A DNA stretch of 64,000 bases. It comes from Geodermatophilus ruber. GTDB lineage: Bacteria; Actinomycetota; Actinomycetes; Mycobacteriales; Geodermatophilaceae. A program made the translations under genes and the position numbers. Position 1 is the first letter of the stretch. Every line of letters begins with the position of its first letter. The notes below the pieces were generated by a model. It made no database searches. It had not been told where the DNA came from and saw only the letters and a program-made list of their open reading frames with translations. The DNA lies in assembly GCF_900114385.1 (NCBI RefSeq), contig NZ_FOSW01000011.1, positions 1 through 64,000 on the forward strand. The letters run 5' to 3'. This document shows positions 1 through 9,439 of the stretch, piece after piece.

Positions 1-509
1 CCGAAGTCGGCGGTCAGCGCGGTCTCCAGCACGTACTGGCGGCCGTCGAACTCGCGCAGCTCCTTGGGCTTGCTCACCTGGGCGACGGCCCCCTCGGGGG
101 TGTAGCGCACCGGGATGCCGCCGTCGGCGACCAGCGTGCCCACCCCGGTGGGGGTGTAGAAGGCCGGGATGCCCGCGCCGCCGGCGCGCAGCCGCTCGGC
201 CAGCGTGCCCTGGGGGGTCAGCTCCACCTCCAGCTGCCCGGACAGGTAGAGGCGGGCCAGCTCCTTGTTGCCGCCCACGAAGGAGGAGATCGTCCTGGTG
301 ATCCGCCCGGCGTAGAGCAGCACCCCCAGGGCCTGGTCGTCCACCCCGCAGTTGTTGCTGATCGTGGTCAGCCGGGAGGCGCCCTGCTCCAGCAGCGCCC
401 CGATCAGCGCGATCGGCACCCCGCACAACCCGAACCCGCCCACCGCCAGCACCGCCCCGTCCGGGACATCGGCCACCGCCGCGGCAGGGCTTTCCACCAC
501 CTTGTCCAT
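1..509 (-). CDS. 3-oxoacid CoA-transferase subunit A (3' end outside window)
   Basis: Alpha subunit of a two-subunit 3-oxoacid (3-oxoadipate or succinyl-CoA:acetoacetate) CoA-transferase, which moves CoA from succinyl-CoA to a beta-keto acid. About 169 residues are visible from the ATG at 509; the family is usually 230-250 residues, so the C-terminus lies beyond base 1. The N-terminal GGFGLCG loop, the SSFVGGNKE segment and the [11 protein letters not shown] stretch are typical of subunit A. A GAGGAGA ribosome site lies just upstream of the ATG. The catalytic Glu is in subunit B, expected further left. An IclR gene of PcaR type nearby suggests the beta-ketoadipate (PcaI) role, but the substrate is inferred. 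Confidence 0.85.
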   Translation of the reverse strand, partial: MDKVVESPAAAVADVPDGAVLAVGGFGLCGVPIALIGALLEQGASRLTTISNNCGVDDQALGVLLYAGRITRTISSFVGGNKELARLYLSGQLEVELTPQGTLAERLRAGGAGIPAFYTPTGVGTLVADGGIPVRYTPEGAVAQVSKPKELREFDGRQYVLETALTADF

Positions 510-530
510 GCAGTTCTCCTCGTCGGTCTC

Positions 531-1775
531 TCAGGGGCGGGCGGCGGAGGCGCTCGGTGCCTCCGCGCGCTTCTCGGTGATCAGCCGGGGCCGGGCGGCG
601 TACAGCCCGGCGGCGAGCTGGCAGGCCTGGAGGACCAGGAGCAGCGCCAGGCCGGCGCGCCAGCCGCCCGACACGTCGTGGAGCAGGCCGACGGCCAGTG
701 GACCGGTCGCGGCCAGCAGGTAACCGGCGCTCTGCGCGGCGGCCGAGAGCCGGCCGGTCTGGGCGACGTCCCGGGTGCGCACCAGCACGAGCGTCATGGC
801 CAACGGGAAGAGCAGGCCGGTGCCCAGCCCGTAGAGCAGCGCCCACACGGCAGGTGCGGCCGCGGGCGCCACCAGCAGGCCGACGATCGCGACCACGATG
901 GGCAGGCCGCCGGCGAGCACCCAGGGGGTCTGGCCGGGACGGCGGGCGGCCAGCGGCGGCACCACCAGCGCGCACGGGGCGCCCAGCGCGGCGGCGACCG
1001 CGAGCAGCCCACCGGCGGCGGCGGGGGAGAGCCCGGCGTCGTCCTCCAGGATGTTCGCCAGCCAGGTGAGCATCGCGTAGAACGACAGCGACTGGAGCCC
1101 GAAGAAGGCGGTCACGGCGAGCGCCACCCGGTCCCGCAGCACGGCGGCCACCGGCAGGCGGGCCGCCGGGGGGCCGGGTTCGACCCGCCGGCGCCGGGCG
1201 AGGACCGCGACCCCCGCGGTGGCCGCCAGCACCGGCAGCAGCCACAGCGCCAGACCGGCCGTGGCGCTGCCGCCCGCGGCGGTCAGCGGCTGCGCCAGGC
1301 CGGCACCGAAGCTGGCCGAGAGCGCCATCGACGCGGTCGTCGCCCCCAGGACGGCGGCGCTGCGCGGCCCGTACTCCGCCCGGACGGCGGCCGGCAGCAG
1401 CACGTTGCAGACCGCGATCCCCCCGGAGAGCAGCACGGTCCCGGCGAACAGCCCCCAGGTGCCGGCCAGGCGCAGCGCCACGCCCGCCGCGAGGACCGCG
1501 GCGCCGACCAGCACGGCGCGGTGGACGCCGAGCCGCGCGGCGAGCGCCGGGGCGGTGGGGGAGAGCAGGCCGAAGCAGACCAGGGGCAGGGAGGTGAGCA
1601 CCGCGAGCACCGTCGTGGAGACGGCGAGCTCGTCGCTCAGCACCCCGAGGACCGGGCCCACGGCGGCGAACGGGGCGCGCAAGCACAGCGCGAGCAGGAC
1701 CAGGGCGGCGGCGGGCGCCAGCAGCACCAGCCACCGCATCCGGCCGCGAGGCGGCGTGGTCGGCGGGGGCGTCAC
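531..1775 (-). CDS. MFS transporter, CynX/NimT type
   Basis: Predicted 12-helix major facilitator of about 414 residues. The N-terminal pattern of charged-poor helices with LRAPFAAVGPVL after helix 1 resembles the CynX/NimT cyanate/nitroimidazole family, members of which import small organic anions or export drugs. I chose the GTG at 1775 because it overlaps the stop of the upstream IclR gene in a GTGA junction; an ATG at 1739 is the alternative. It is therefore probably co-transcribed with the regulator and read toward the CoA-transferase gene. The substrate cannot be told from sequence. A second member of the same family lies at 15.6-16.9 kb. Confidence 0.85.
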   Translation of the reverse strand: MTPPPTTPPRGRMRWLVLLAPAAALVLLALCLRAPFAAVGPVLGVLSDELAVSTTVLAVLTSLPLVCFGLLSPTAPALAARLGVHRAVLVGAAVLAAGVALRLAGTWGLFAGTVLLSGGIAVCNVLLPAAVRAEYGPRSAAVLGATTASMALSASFGAGLAQPLTAAGGSATAGLALWLLPVLAATAGVAVLARRRRVEPGPPAARLPVAAVLRDRVALAVTAFFGLQSLSFYAMLTWLANILEDDAGLSPAAAGGLLAVAAALGAPCALVVPPLAARRPGQTPWVLAGGLPIVVAIVGLLVAPAAAPAVWALLYGLGTGLLFPLAMTLVLVRTRDVAQTGRLSAAAQSAGYLLAATGPLAVGLLHDVSGGWRAGLALLLVLQACQLAAGLYAARPRLITEKRAEAPSASAARP

Positions 1776-2590
1776 GTCGCGCGACGCCGCGTGCGCAGCA
1801 GGTCGTGCTCGATGTCGGCGGCCGTCCGCAGCAGCGCCGGGACGAGCTCCTCCTCCAGCTGGGCCATCGAGGTCCGGCTGGCGTGCGCCGAGATGTTGAG
1901 CGCGGCCACGACCTCGCCGTCGTCGCCGCGGATGGGCGCCGCGGTCGAGCGCAGCCCCTGCTCGAGCTCCTGGTCGACCAGGGCGTAGCCCTGCCGGCGC
2001 ACCTGCTCCACCGCGGCCCGCAGCTCGACCGGGTCGGTCACGGTGCGCTCGGTGTACGGGGTGAGCACGGCCCGCTGCAGGTAGGCCACGAGGTCGGCGT
2101 GGGACAGGCCGGCCAGGAGCACCCGGCCCATCGAGGTGGCGTGGGCGGGTAGGCGGGTGCCGACCGCGATGAGCTCGGTCATGATCCGCTTGGTGGGCAC
2201 GCGGGCCACGTAGACGATGTCGTCGCCGTCGAGGACCGAGACCGAGGAGGACTCGCGGATCTCGCGGACCAGCGTCTCCAGGTGCGGTTCGGCGACCTCG
2301 GGCAGCGTGAGCCCGGACAGGTAGGACCAGCCGAGCTCCAGCACCCGGGGGCGCAGCGAGAACTCCCGGCCCTCCATCCGGACGTACCCGAGCTGCACCA
2401 GGGTGAGCAGGAAACGGCGGGTGGCCGCGCGCGTCAGCCCGGTCGCCCGGGCCACCTCCGACAGCCCCAGGCGCGGGTGCTCGGCGTCGAAGGCGCGGAT
2501 GACGGCCAGCCCGCGATCGAGGGACTGTACGAACGTGCTGTCCCTCGGCGGCAGGACGGCCGGCTCTCCCGGCACGTCGGCGATCTCCAC
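1772..2590 (-). CDS. IclR-family transcriptional regulator, PcaR-like
   Basis: Protein of about 272 residues with an N-terminal winged helix-turn-helix (LSEVARATGLTRAATRRF) and a C-terminal effector-binding domain. The opening FVQSLDRGLAVIRAF is characteristic of PcaR/PcaU/PobR regulators of aromatic-acid catabolism. The GTG at 2590 is preceded by a strong GGAGGAG site five bases away, better than the more distal ATG at 2644. It is divergent from the ABC importer at 2835 and translationally coupled to the MFS gene downstream. It probably responds to a protocatechuate/beta-ketoadipate type compound; that is inferred from family and neighbours. Confidence 0.88.
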   Translation of the reverse strand: MEIADVPGEPAVLPPRDSTFVQSLDRGLAVIRAFDAEHPRLGLSEVARATGLTRAATRRFLLTLVQLGYVRMEGREFSLRPRVLELGWSYLSGLTLPEVAEPHLETLVREIRESSSVSVLDGDDIVYVARVPTKRIMTELIAVGTRLPAHATSMGRVLLAGLSHADLVAYLQRAVLTPYTERTVTDPVELRAAVEQVRRQGYALVDQELEQGLRSTAAPIRGDDGEVVAALNISAHASRTSMAQLEEELVPALLRTAADIEHDLLRTRRRAT

Positions 2591-2834
2591 GCAACTCCTC
2601 CGGTAGCGGGACACGGATCGACGCGGCAGAGACGCACGTCGCACTCCGGGGCCATTGTGCGCAGAGTGAACGTGTGTTCGGCAAGCAGCATCGTCAGGGT
2701 GTCACGGCACGGTCACGGACAACGTACGGTGCTTGACGGTGACCGGCTTCACCTGTTTCCGTTCACAGGAAGAACATCGGTTCGCAAAGCGAACAGCTGC
2801 TCCGTACTCCTCCAACACGCACCGTGGAGCCTTC

Positions 2835-3803
2835 ATGCGCCGGACCATCGCGGCCTTCGTAGCCGCGCCCCTGCTGTTCACCGCCGCCTGCGGCGGCTCG
2901 GGCGACGACGGCGACACCGACGGCACCGCCGGCGGTGGCGGGACCGACGAGGTGACCGTCGGTGTCATCCCGATCGTCGACGTCGCCCCCATCTACCTCG
3001 GCGTCGAGCAGGGCTTCTTCGAGGAGCGCGGCATCGACGTCACGCTGGAGAGCGGCCAGGGCGGCGCGGCGATCGTGCCCGGCGTGGTCAGCGGCCAGTT
3101 CCAGTTCGGCTTCAGCAACGTGACCTCGCTGCTGCTGGCCTCCTCCGAGGGCCTGCCGCTGCAGGCGGTGGCCAACGGCGTCACCTCCACCGGCGAGCAG
3201 GGCAACGACTTCGGCGCCGTCGTCGCGCTGCCCGACAGCGGCATCGCCGACGCCGCCGGCCTCGCCGGCAAACGGATCGCCGTCAACACCCTCAACAACA
3301 TCGGCACGACGACGGTCAACGAGTCCATCCGCACGGCCGGCGGTGACCCCTCGTCGGTGCAGTACGTCGAGCTGCCCTTCCCGGACATGACCGCGGCCCT
3401 GAGCCAGGGCAACGTGGACGCCGCCTGGGTCGTGGAGCCGTTCGTCGCGCAGGCGAAGGCGGCCGGCGCGCAGGTCGTCGCCTCCAACTTCGTCGACACC
3501 GCCGACGACCTGACCGTCGCCACCTACTTCACCAGCCAGCAGGTGGCCGGCGAGGACGCCGACCTGGTCGCCCGGTTCACCGAGGCGATGAACGAGTCCC
3601 TCGCCTACGCCGACGCCAACCCCGACGCCGTCCGCGAGATCCTGGGCACCTACACCCAGATCAGCCCCGAGGTGGCGGCGGCGATGGTCATGCCCCGCTG
3701 GCCGACCGAGATCAACCGGGACTCCATGCAGGTTCTCGCCGACCTGGCCGTCGAGGACGGCCTGATCGAGGAGGCCCCCGACCTGGAGACTCTGCTGCCA
3801 TGA
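2835..3803 (+). CDS. ABC importer substrate-binding lipoprotein (SsuA/NMT1-like)
   Basis: Secreted lipoprotein of 322 residues. The signal peptide ends in a lipobox (LLFTAAC) with Cys at about residue 19, followed by a Gly/Asp/Thr linker. The mature part is an NMT1/SsuA-type binding fold (GFFEERGIDVTLE, GKRIAVNTLNN, YVELPFPDM). Family members bind alkanesulfonates, taurine, nitrate, thiamine precursors or aromatic acids, so the ligand is open. The ATG at 2835 has a GGAG site; the ORF can extend further upstream but without a signal sequence. First gene of a four-gene importer operon, overlapping the permease by four bases. A close paralogue is at 14614-15585. Confidence 0.9.
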   Translation: MRRTIAAFVAAPLLFTAACGGSGDDGDTDGTAGGGGTDEVTVGVIPIVDVAPIYLGVEQGFFEERGIDVTLESGQGGAAIVPGVVSGQFQFGFSNVTSLLLASSEGLPLQAVANGVTSTGEQGNDFGAVVALPDSGIADAAGLAGKRIAVNTLNNIGTTTVNESIRTAGGDPSSVQYVELPFPDMTAALSQGNVDAAWVVEPFVAQAKAAGAQVVASNFVDTADDLTVATYFTSQQVAGEDADLVARFTEAMNESLAYADANPDAVREILGTYTQISPEVAAAMVMPRWPTEINRDSMQVLADLAVEDGLIEEAPDLETLLP

Positions 3804-4657
3804 GCGACACCGCACCCGTCACCGTCGTCGAGCCGGCCGCGGCCGACGCCGGCGCGCCGGCCGCTGCCACGCGCGGCCGATCGCGCGGCGCCTCACCGGT
3901 GCTGCTCGGCGCGCTGGGCCTGATCGCCCTGGTCGCGCTGTTCGAGATCCTGCCGCGGATCGGCGTGCTGCCCGCGCAGTTCTTCCCGACCTCCACGGAG
4001 ATCGGCTCCGCCCTGGTCGACGAGCTGGGCCGGTCCGCGTTCTGGACGGCCCTGCTGGACACCCTGCAGGGCTGGGCGCTGGGCCTGGCCATCGCCGCGG
4101 TGGCCGGGATCGTGCTGGGCATCGTGATCGGCAGCTCGCCGCTGCTGCGCGAGCTGACCGCCTCCACGATCGAGTTCCTGCGGCCGATCCCGTCGGTGGC
4201 CCTGATCCCCCTCGCCGTCCTGCTGTTCGGCACCTCGATCGAGAGCAAGCTGCTGCTGGTCGTCTACGCGGCCTTCTGGCAGATGCTCATCCAGGTGCTC
4301 TACGGCGTGCAGGACGTCGACCCGGTCGCCCAGGACACCGCCCGGGCCTACCGGTTCGACTTCTGGGCGCGGGTCCGCTACGTCACCTGGCCCACGGCGC
4401 TGCCCTACGTCATGACCGGCCTGCGGCTGTCGGCCGCGGTGGCGCTGATCCTCGCGGTCACCGCCGAGCTGGTCATCGGCAACCCGGGGGTGGGCAACCG
4501 GCTCGCGGTCGCGCAGAGCAGCGGGGCGATCGCGACCACCTACGCGCTGGTCGTCGTCACCGGCCTGGTCGGCGTCGTGGTCAACCTGCTGTTCCGGTTC
4601 ATCGAACGACGGGCGCTGAGCTGGCACCCGTCCCAGCGTGGAGAGGTGGCCCTCTGA
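3800..4657 (+). CDS. ABC importer permease (SsuC/TauC-like)
   Basis: Integral membrane permease of 285 residues with about six helices and the cytoplasmic EAA loop (DTARAYRFDFWARVRYVTWP near residue 175-195) that docks the ATPase. It begins with an ATGA overlap to the binding-protein gene and ends in a TGATG overlap with the second permease, so the three are translated together. Belongs to the BPD_transp_1 family of nitrate/sulfonate/taurine importers. Having two distinct permease genes rather than one suggests a heterodimeric channel. Confidence 0.92.
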   Translation: MSDTAPVTVVEPAAADAGAPAAATRGRSRGASPVLLGALGLIALVALFEILPRIGVLPAQFFPTSTEIGSALVDELGRSAFWTALLDTLQGWALGLAIAAVAGIVLGIVIGSSPLLRELTASTIEFLRPIPSVALIPLAVLLFGTSIESKLLLVVYAAFWQMLIQVLYGVQDVDPVAQDTARAYRFDFWARVRYVTWPTALPYVMTGLRLSAAVALILAVTAELVIGNPGVGNRLAVAQSSGAIATTYALVVVTGLVGVVVNLLFRFIERRALSWHPSQRGEVAL

Positions 4658-5430
4658 TGCGGGTCCTGCGCCGGATCGGCTTCGCGGTCGGCCTGCCGGT
4701 CGTCCTGTTCGCCCTCTGGTGGGTGACGTCGGCGAGCAGCACCGACTTCTACTTCCCGCCGCTGTCGCGGATCGTCGACAGCCTGGTCGAGGAGTGGTTC
4801 GGCCCGCGGCTGGCCGACGACGTCCTCCCCAGCCTGCTGCGGCTGGCGGCCGGCTTCTTCATCGCGGCGGTGGTCGGGATCACCCTCGGCGTGCTCATCG
4901 GGACCTACAAGCGGCTGCGGGACCTGCTCGAGCCGGTGCTGGAGTTCTTCCGCGCCATCCCGCCGCCGGTCGTGGTGCCGATCCTCATGCTGATCTTCGG
5001 CATCGAGGACACGATGAAGATCGTCGTCATCGCGTTCGGCTGCATGTGGCCGATCCTGCTCAACACCGCCGAGGGTGTGCGCGCCGTCGACAGCGTGCTG
5101 TCCGACACCGCCCGCACCTACCGGATCGACGGCGTGGCCCGGCTGCGGAACCTGATCCTGCCCGCGGCCAGCCCGCAGATCTTCGCCGGACTCCGGCAGG
5201 GCCTGTCGGTCGCGATCATCCTCATGGTGATCAGCGAGCTGTTCGCCGCCAGCGACGGCCTGGGCTTCGCGATCGTGCAGGCGCAGCGCAGCTTCGCCAT
5301 CCCGGAGATGTGGGCGGGCATGCTCATGCTCGGGTTGCTGGGCTTCCTGCTGTCCCTGCTGTTCCGCATCGTCGAGAGCCGGTGGCTGGCCTGGTACCAC
5401 GGCCTGCGCCGCGCCCAGCGGGCGTCGTGA
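4657..5430 (+). CDS. ABC importer second permease (SsuC/TauC-like)
   Basis: Permease of 257 residues, homologous to the preceding one, with its own EAA loop (DTARTYRIDGVARL). Start codon overlaps the previous stop. About six predicted helices. Together the two permeases probably form the membrane channel for the SsuA-like protein at 2835 and possibly also for the orphan binding protein at 14614. A 51-bp gap separates it from the ATPase gene, whose ribosome site (GGAAGG) lies in that gap. Confidence 0.92.
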   Translation: MRVLRRIGFAVGLPVVLFALWWVTSASSTDFYFPPLSRIVDSLVEEWFGPRLADDVLPSLLRLAAGFFIAAVVGITLGVLIGTYKRLRDLLEPVLEFFRAIPPPVVVPILMLIFGIEDTMKIVVIAFGCMWPILLNTAEGVRAVDSVLSDTARTYRIDGVARLRNLILPAASPQIFAGLRQGLSVAIILMVISELFAASDGLGFAIVQAQRSFAIPEMWAGMLMLGLLGFLLSLLFRIVESRWLAWYHGLRRAQRAS

Positions 5431-5481
5431 CCAGCGACCGTCCCGCACACCCCTGACCCCCTGATCGGAAGGCGCAACACG

Positions 5482-6297
5482 ATGCTCGAGGTCACCGGCC
5501 TCAAGAAGGTGTACGAGGGCAAGTCCCGCACGGTCGAGGCCGTCCGCGACCTGACCTTCACCCTGGACACGGGCGAGCTGGTCTGCCTGGTCGGCCCCTC
5601 CGGCTGCGGCAAGACGACGCTGCTCAAGTGCATGTCCGGGCTGCTGGAGCCCACGTCGGGCTCGGTGCGGCTGCAGGGCAAGGAGGTCGACGGCCCGCCC
5701 CCGGGCATGGCCATCGTCTTCCAGGAGTACGGCCGCAGCCTCTTCCCCTGGATGAGTGTGCGGGAGAACGTCGAGCTGCCGCTCAAGCAGAAGAAGGTGC
5801 CGTCGGCCCGCCGCAAGCAGCTCGTCGACGAGTCGATCGCCGCCGTCGGCCTGGCCGACTCCCACAGCGCCTACCCGTGGCAGCTGTCCGGCGGCATGCA
5901 GCAGCGCGTGGCGATCGCCCGCGCGATCGCCTACGAGCCGCAGGTGCTGCTCATGGACGAGCCGTTCGCCGCGGTGGACGCGCAGACCCGCGCCGACCTC
6001 GAGGACCTCATCCGCTCCCTGTGGAAGCAGTTCCAGGTCACCACGCTGTTCGTCACCCACGACATCGACGAGGCGGTCTACCTCGGGCAGCGGGTGCTCA
6101 TCCTGTCCAAGTCGCCGACGGTGATCCGGCAGGACCTCGCCATCGACCTGCCCGACGAGCGCGACCAGCTGCACACCCGCTCCTCGGCGCGGTTCGCCGA
6201 GCTGCGGGCGCAGGTCTACTCGCAGATCCACCGACCGCGCGAGGAGCAGGACGCGCCGGTGGCCGCTGTGGCCCCGGCCGTCGCCGGCCAGCCGTGA
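5482..6297 (+). CDS. ABC importer ATP-binding protein (SsuB/TauB-like)
   Basis: Cytoplasmic ATPase of 271 residues that powers the importer. Walker A GPSGCGKT at residues 38-45, Q-loop in FQEYGRS, signature LSGGMQQR, Walker B VLLMDEPF and the switch His in VTHD are all present. It has the length and motifs of SsuB/TauB-type proteins. Last gene of the operon; a strong symmetric hairpin follows at 6325-6358 and separates it from a convergent IclR gene. Confidence 0.94.
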   Translation: MLEVTGLKKVYEGKSRTVEAVRDLTFTLDTGELVCLVGPSGCGKTTLLKCMSGLLEPTSGSVRLQGKEVDGPPPGMAIVFQEYGRSLFPWMSVRENVELPLKQKKVPSARRKQLVDESIAAVGLADSHSAYPWQLSGGMQQRVAIARAIAYEPQVLLMDEPFAAVDAQTRADLEDLIRSLWKQFQVTTLFVTHDIDEAVYLGQRVLILSKSPTVIRQDLAIDLPDERDQLHTRSSARFAELRAQVYSQIHRPREEQDAPVAAVAPAVAGQP

Positions 6298-6324
6298 GCT
6301 GACGGCACCGCGCGACCCAGGGAC

Positions 6325-6358
6325 GCCGGTCTCCCCCACGCGCGTGGGGGAGACCGGC
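6325..6358. terminator. Bidirectional hairpin terminator
   Basis: Perfect 34-base palindrome with 17-base arms (GCCGGTCTCCCCCACGC and its complement). It lies between the end of the ABC operon (6297) and the end of the convergent IclR gene (6397). No T-tract, as is common in high-GC actinomycetes. Confidence 0.8.
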
Positions 6359-6396
6359 GCCGCGCCCAGCGCCCTGTCGGAGAGCGAGAGCAGCGG

Positions 6397-7167
6397 TCAA
6401 CGCCGGGCGGCCACGACGGGGCTCGCGCTCAGCGAGCGGGACACCCCGCGGGCGGCGGCGAGCAGCGCGGGCACCTGCGCCGGGGCCCGGCCGTCGTTGG
6501 GCACGATCACCGACAGCGCCGCGACCACCTCCTGCAGCCCGTCGCGCACCGGGACCGCGACGCCCGCGGCGTCCGGGTGCACGTGACCGGGGGTGACCAC
6601 GAACCCCTGCCGGCGGATCTCCGCGAGCGTGGCGCGCAGCCGCTCGGCGGTGGTGATCGTCCGGTCGGTGTGCTGCTCGAGCGGCCGGGCGAGGACGCGC
6701 TCCTGCAGCTCCGGGGGGCCGTAGGCGAGCAGCACCAGGCCGGACGAGGAGATGTGCAGCGGGAGCCGGCCGGCGATGCGGGAGTAGTTGACGACGGCGT
6801 CGCGTGCGGTGAGGCGCTCGAGGAAGAGCACGTCGTCGCCGTCGCGCACGCCGAGCTGGGCGTGGTGGCCGACGACGGCGTGCAGGTCCTCCAGGTAGGG
6901 CATCGCGGCGTCCCGCAGCGAGAGCGTCAGCGACGCCCGGGAGGCCAGCTCCCACATCCGCATGCCGACCCGCACCTCGCGGTCCGGCCCCCGCTCCAGC
7001 AGCCCGTGGGAGACCAGCTCGGCGATCAGCCGCGACGCGGTGGCGATGTGCAGGCCCGTCCGGCGGGCGATCTCCGAGACCTGGAGGACCTTCTCGTCGG
7101 GGGAGAAGGCGTCGAAGATGCGGATGGCCCGGGACAGCACCGACTCCCCGGTCCGCACTCGCCCCAC
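6397..7167 (-). CDS. IclR-family transcriptional regulator
   Basis: 256-residue regulator: N-terminal winged helix-turn-helix (VSEIARRTGLHIATASRLIAE) and IclR effector domain. It sits between the ABC importer and the 5-oxoprolinase operon, with its start at 7167 only 28 bases downstream of the last gene of that operon and on the same strand. It may therefore be transcribed with pxpABC or regulate either neighbour. The closely related regulator at 19350 shares the LRDAA/LREAA..PFMEDL and VVFVERFAGRDAV-type segments, suggesting related effectors. Confidence 0.85.
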   Translation of the reverse strand: MGRVRTGESVLSRAIRIFDAFSPDEKVLQVSEIARRTGLHIATASRLIAELVSHGLLERGPDREVRVGMRMWELASRASLTLSLRDAAMPYLEDLHAVVGHHAQLGVRDGDDVLFLERLTARDAVVNYSRIAGRLPLHISSSGLVLLAYGPPELQERVLARPLEQHTDRTITTAERLRATLAEIRRQGFVVTPGHVHPDAAGVAVPVRDGLQEVVAALSVIVPNDGRAPAQVPALLAAARGVSRSLSASPVVAARR

Positions 7168-7195
7168 GGCCGCAGTGTGGCACGGGGAGCGCGGC

Positions 7196-8065
7196 TCACC
7201 GCCCGCGGACGGTCCCCCGGAACCGCAGGGTCTGGCCCGGGCGCAGCTGGCCGCAGCGGTCGACGTCGTCGTCGTCGACGTAGGCGATCACCGGGTAGCC
7301 GCCGGTCACCGGCGCGTCGGCGAGGAACAGCACCGGCTGGCCGGACGGCGGCACCTGAAGGGCGCCGCGCACCATCCCCTCGCTGGCCAGCTCGCCTTCC
7401 CGGGTGCGGGCCAGCGCCGGCCCGGCCAGGCGCAGGCCGATCCGGTTGCTCTCGCCGGTGACCGTCCAGGCGCTGCCGGTGAGCGCCGCCGCGGCGTCCT
7501 CGGCGAACCAGTCCGCCCGCGGGCCCGGCAGCACCCGCACGGCGACCTCGCCGCCGGGCGGGTCGGGGACGGGGGCCAGGTCCACCCCCGGCATCGGGGC
7601 CGCGGGGCCCCCGACCGGCAGCACGTCGCCGGCCGAGACGACCGGCGGGCCGAGCCCGGAGAGCAGGTCGGTGGCGCGGCTGCCGAGCACCGGCTCGACG
7701 GCGATGCCGCCGCGGACGGCGAGGTAGCTGCGCAGCCCGCTCGCGGGCAGGCCCAGCCGCAGCTCCGCGCCGGCCGGCAGCCACACCGGGGCGTTGTGCG
7801 CGCGGGAGTCGGGGCAGCGGGCGCCGGTGGTGGCGACCACGAGGTCGGCCCCGGCCCGCACCGCCAGACCGCCCAGGGTCACCTCCAGCACGGCGGCGTC
7901 CGGGTCGTTGCCGACCAGCCGGTTGGCCAGCCGGGCGGCGGCCCGGTCGCAGGCGCCCGAGCGGCCGATGCCGAGCGCGCCCTGCCCGGGCCGGCCGGCG
8001 TCCTGCACGGTGGTCAGGGGGCCGGTCGCCAGCACCGTCAGCGTGCGGCTCACCGGCGCGGTCAC
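7196..8065 (-). CDS. pxpC: 5-oxoprolinase subunit PxpC (biotin-dependent carboxyltransferase-type)
   Basis: About 289 residues. Member of the KipA/allophanate hydrolase subunit-2 family (AHS2), with VQDAGRPGQGALGIGRSG near the N-terminus and ESNRIGLRL and TGGYPVIAYV further on. With PxpA and PxpB it forms the prokaryotic ATP-dependent 5-oxoprolinase that hydrolyses 5-oxo-L-proline to L-glutamate. The GTG at 8065 overlaps the stop of pxpB (GTGA), which fixes the start. Gene order on the minus strand is transporter, pxpA, pxpB, pxpC. Confidence 0.9.
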   Translation of the reverse strand: MTAPVSRTLTVLATGPLTTVQDAGRPGQGALGIGRSGACDRAAARLANRLVGNDPDAAVLEVTLGGLAVRAGADLVVATTGARCPDSRAHNAPVWLPAGAELRLGLPASGLRSYLAVRGGIAVEPVLGSRATDLLSGLGPPVVSAGDVLPVGGPAAPMPGVDLAPVPDPPGGEVAVRVLPGPRADWFAEDAAAALTGSAWTVTGESNRIGLRLAGPALARTREGELASEGMVRGALQVPPSGQPVLFLADAPVTGGYPVIAYVDDDDVDRCGQLRPGQTLRFRGTVRGR

Positions 8066-8673
8066 GTCGCCGCCACGAACCGCACCCGGACGCCGGGGCG
8101 CAGCAGGGCCGCCGGCTCGCGGGCGAGGTCGAAGACGGCGACGTCGGTGCGCCCGATGAGCTGCCAGCCGCCGGGGGACTCCCGGGGGTAGACGCCGCTG
8201 AACTCCCCGGCCAGCCCCACCGCGCCGGCCGGGACCCTGGTGCGCGGCGTCTCCCGCCGGGGCACCTGCCACGGCTCCCCGTCGGGGACGCAGTAGCCGA
8301 AACCGGGGGCGAAGCCGCAGAAGGCCACCGTCCACTCCGTCCCGGTGTGCCGGCGCACCACCTCCTCGGGCGCCGTGCCCAGGTGGGCGGCGACGTCGGC
8401 CAGGTCGGCGCCGTCGTAGACCACCGGCAGCTCGACCCGCTCCGCCGACCCGGCGCGGCCCGGCCGCGGACGGGTGCGCCGGAGGGCCTGGCCCACGGCG
8501 GCCAGGGTGGTCCGCGCGGGGTCGATGACCAGCAGGACCGTGCGCGCGGCGGGGACGACGTCGACCACCCCCTGGAGCGGATCCTCGGTGAGCGCCGCGT
8601 ACAGGCCGAGCACCTGCTTCAGCCCGTCGAGCTCGACCAGCAGCGCCGTGGAGCCGCTGGGCAGGATGCGCAT
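8062..8673 (-). CDS. pxpB: 5-oxoprolinase subunit PxpB (KipI/AHS1 family)
   Basis: 203 residues; AHS1/KipI family, with the typical GFAPGFGY motif (around residue 113) and RVPAGAVGLAGEFSGVYP. Works with PxpA and PxpC in 5-oxoproline hydrolysis. The ATG at 8673 shares one base with the pxpA stop (TGATG), so translation is coupled. Confidence 0.9.
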   Translation of the reverse strand: MRILPSGSTALLVELDGLKQVLGLYAALTEDPLQGVVDVVPAARTVLLVIDPARTTLAAVGQALRRTRPRPGRAGSAERVELPVVYDGADLADVAAHLGTAPEEVVRRHTGTEWTVAFCGFAPGFGYCVPDGEPWQVPRRETPRTRVPAGAVGLAGEFSGVYPRESPGGWQLIGRTDVAVFDLAREPAALLRPGVRVRFVAAT

Positions 8674-9425
8674 CAGGGTGCGAAGGGGGCCAGCTCGAGG
8701 CCGGCCTCGGTGAGCGCGGCCTGCACCTTCCGCGCGATCGCCACCGCGCCGGGGGTGTCGCCGTGCACGCAGATCGAGTCGGGGGTCAGGCGCAGCGGGC
8801 TGCCCTCGACGTCGGTGACCGGCTGCCCGGTGGCCATGGCGAGGCAGCGGCGGGCGATCTCGTCGGCGTCGTGCAGCACCGCCCCGGCCTGCCGGCGGGG
8901 GACCAGGGTGCCCTCCGGGGTGTAGGCGCGGTCGGCGAAGGCCTCGCGGACGACGGTCAGCCCCGCCTCCTCGGCCCGCCGCAGCCACGCCGACCCGGGC
9001 AGGCCCAGCACCGGCAGGGCGCGGTCGTACTCGACGACGGCCCGTACCACCGCGGCGGCCTGCTCCTCGTGGGCCACGATCGCGTTGTACAGGGCGCCGT
9101 GCGGCTTGACGTAGCGGACCCGCGAGCCGGCGACGCGGGCGAAGGCGTCCAGCGCGCCCAGCTGGTAGAGGACGTCGTCGGTCAGCTCGGCGGGGTCCAT
9201 GTCGATGAACCGGCGGCCGAAGCCGGCCAGGTCGCGGTAGGACACCTGGGCGCCGATCGCCACCCCGGTCAGGACGGCACGCTCGCAGACCCGGCGCATG
9301 ATCGACCCGTCGCCGGCGTGGAACCCGCAGGCGACGTTCGCGCTGGTGACCACCTCCAGCAGCGCGTCGTCGTCCCCGAGCTGCCACTGGCCGAAGCCCT
9401 CGCCGAGGTCGGAGTTGAGATCCAT
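8673..9425 (-). CDS. pxpA: 5-oxoprolinase subunit PxpA (LamB/YcsF family)
   Basis: 250 residues; LamB/YcsF family, with [12 protein letters not shown] at the N-terminus, [19 protein letters not shown] and VHGDTPGAV, the conserved blocks of PxpA. Two in-frame ATGs exist; the downstream one at 9425 is preferred because the GAGGAGG site is nine bases away, whereas the upstream ATG directly touches that site. First enzyme gene after the transporter gene at 9440. Confidence 0.92.
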   Translation of the reverse strand: MDLNSDLGEGFGQWQLGDDDALLEVVTSANVACGFHAGDGSIMRRVCERAVLTGVAIGAQVSYRDLAGFGRRFIDMDPAELTDDVLYQLGALDAFARVAGSRVRYVKPHGALYNAIVAHEEQAAAVVRAVVEYDRALPVLGLPGSAWLRRAEEAGLTVVREAFADRAYTPEGTLVPRRQAGAVLHDADEIARRCLAMATGQPVTDVEGSPLRLTPDSICVHGDTPGAVAIARKVQAALTEAGLELAPFAP

Positions 9426-9439
9426 GCGCTGCATCCTCC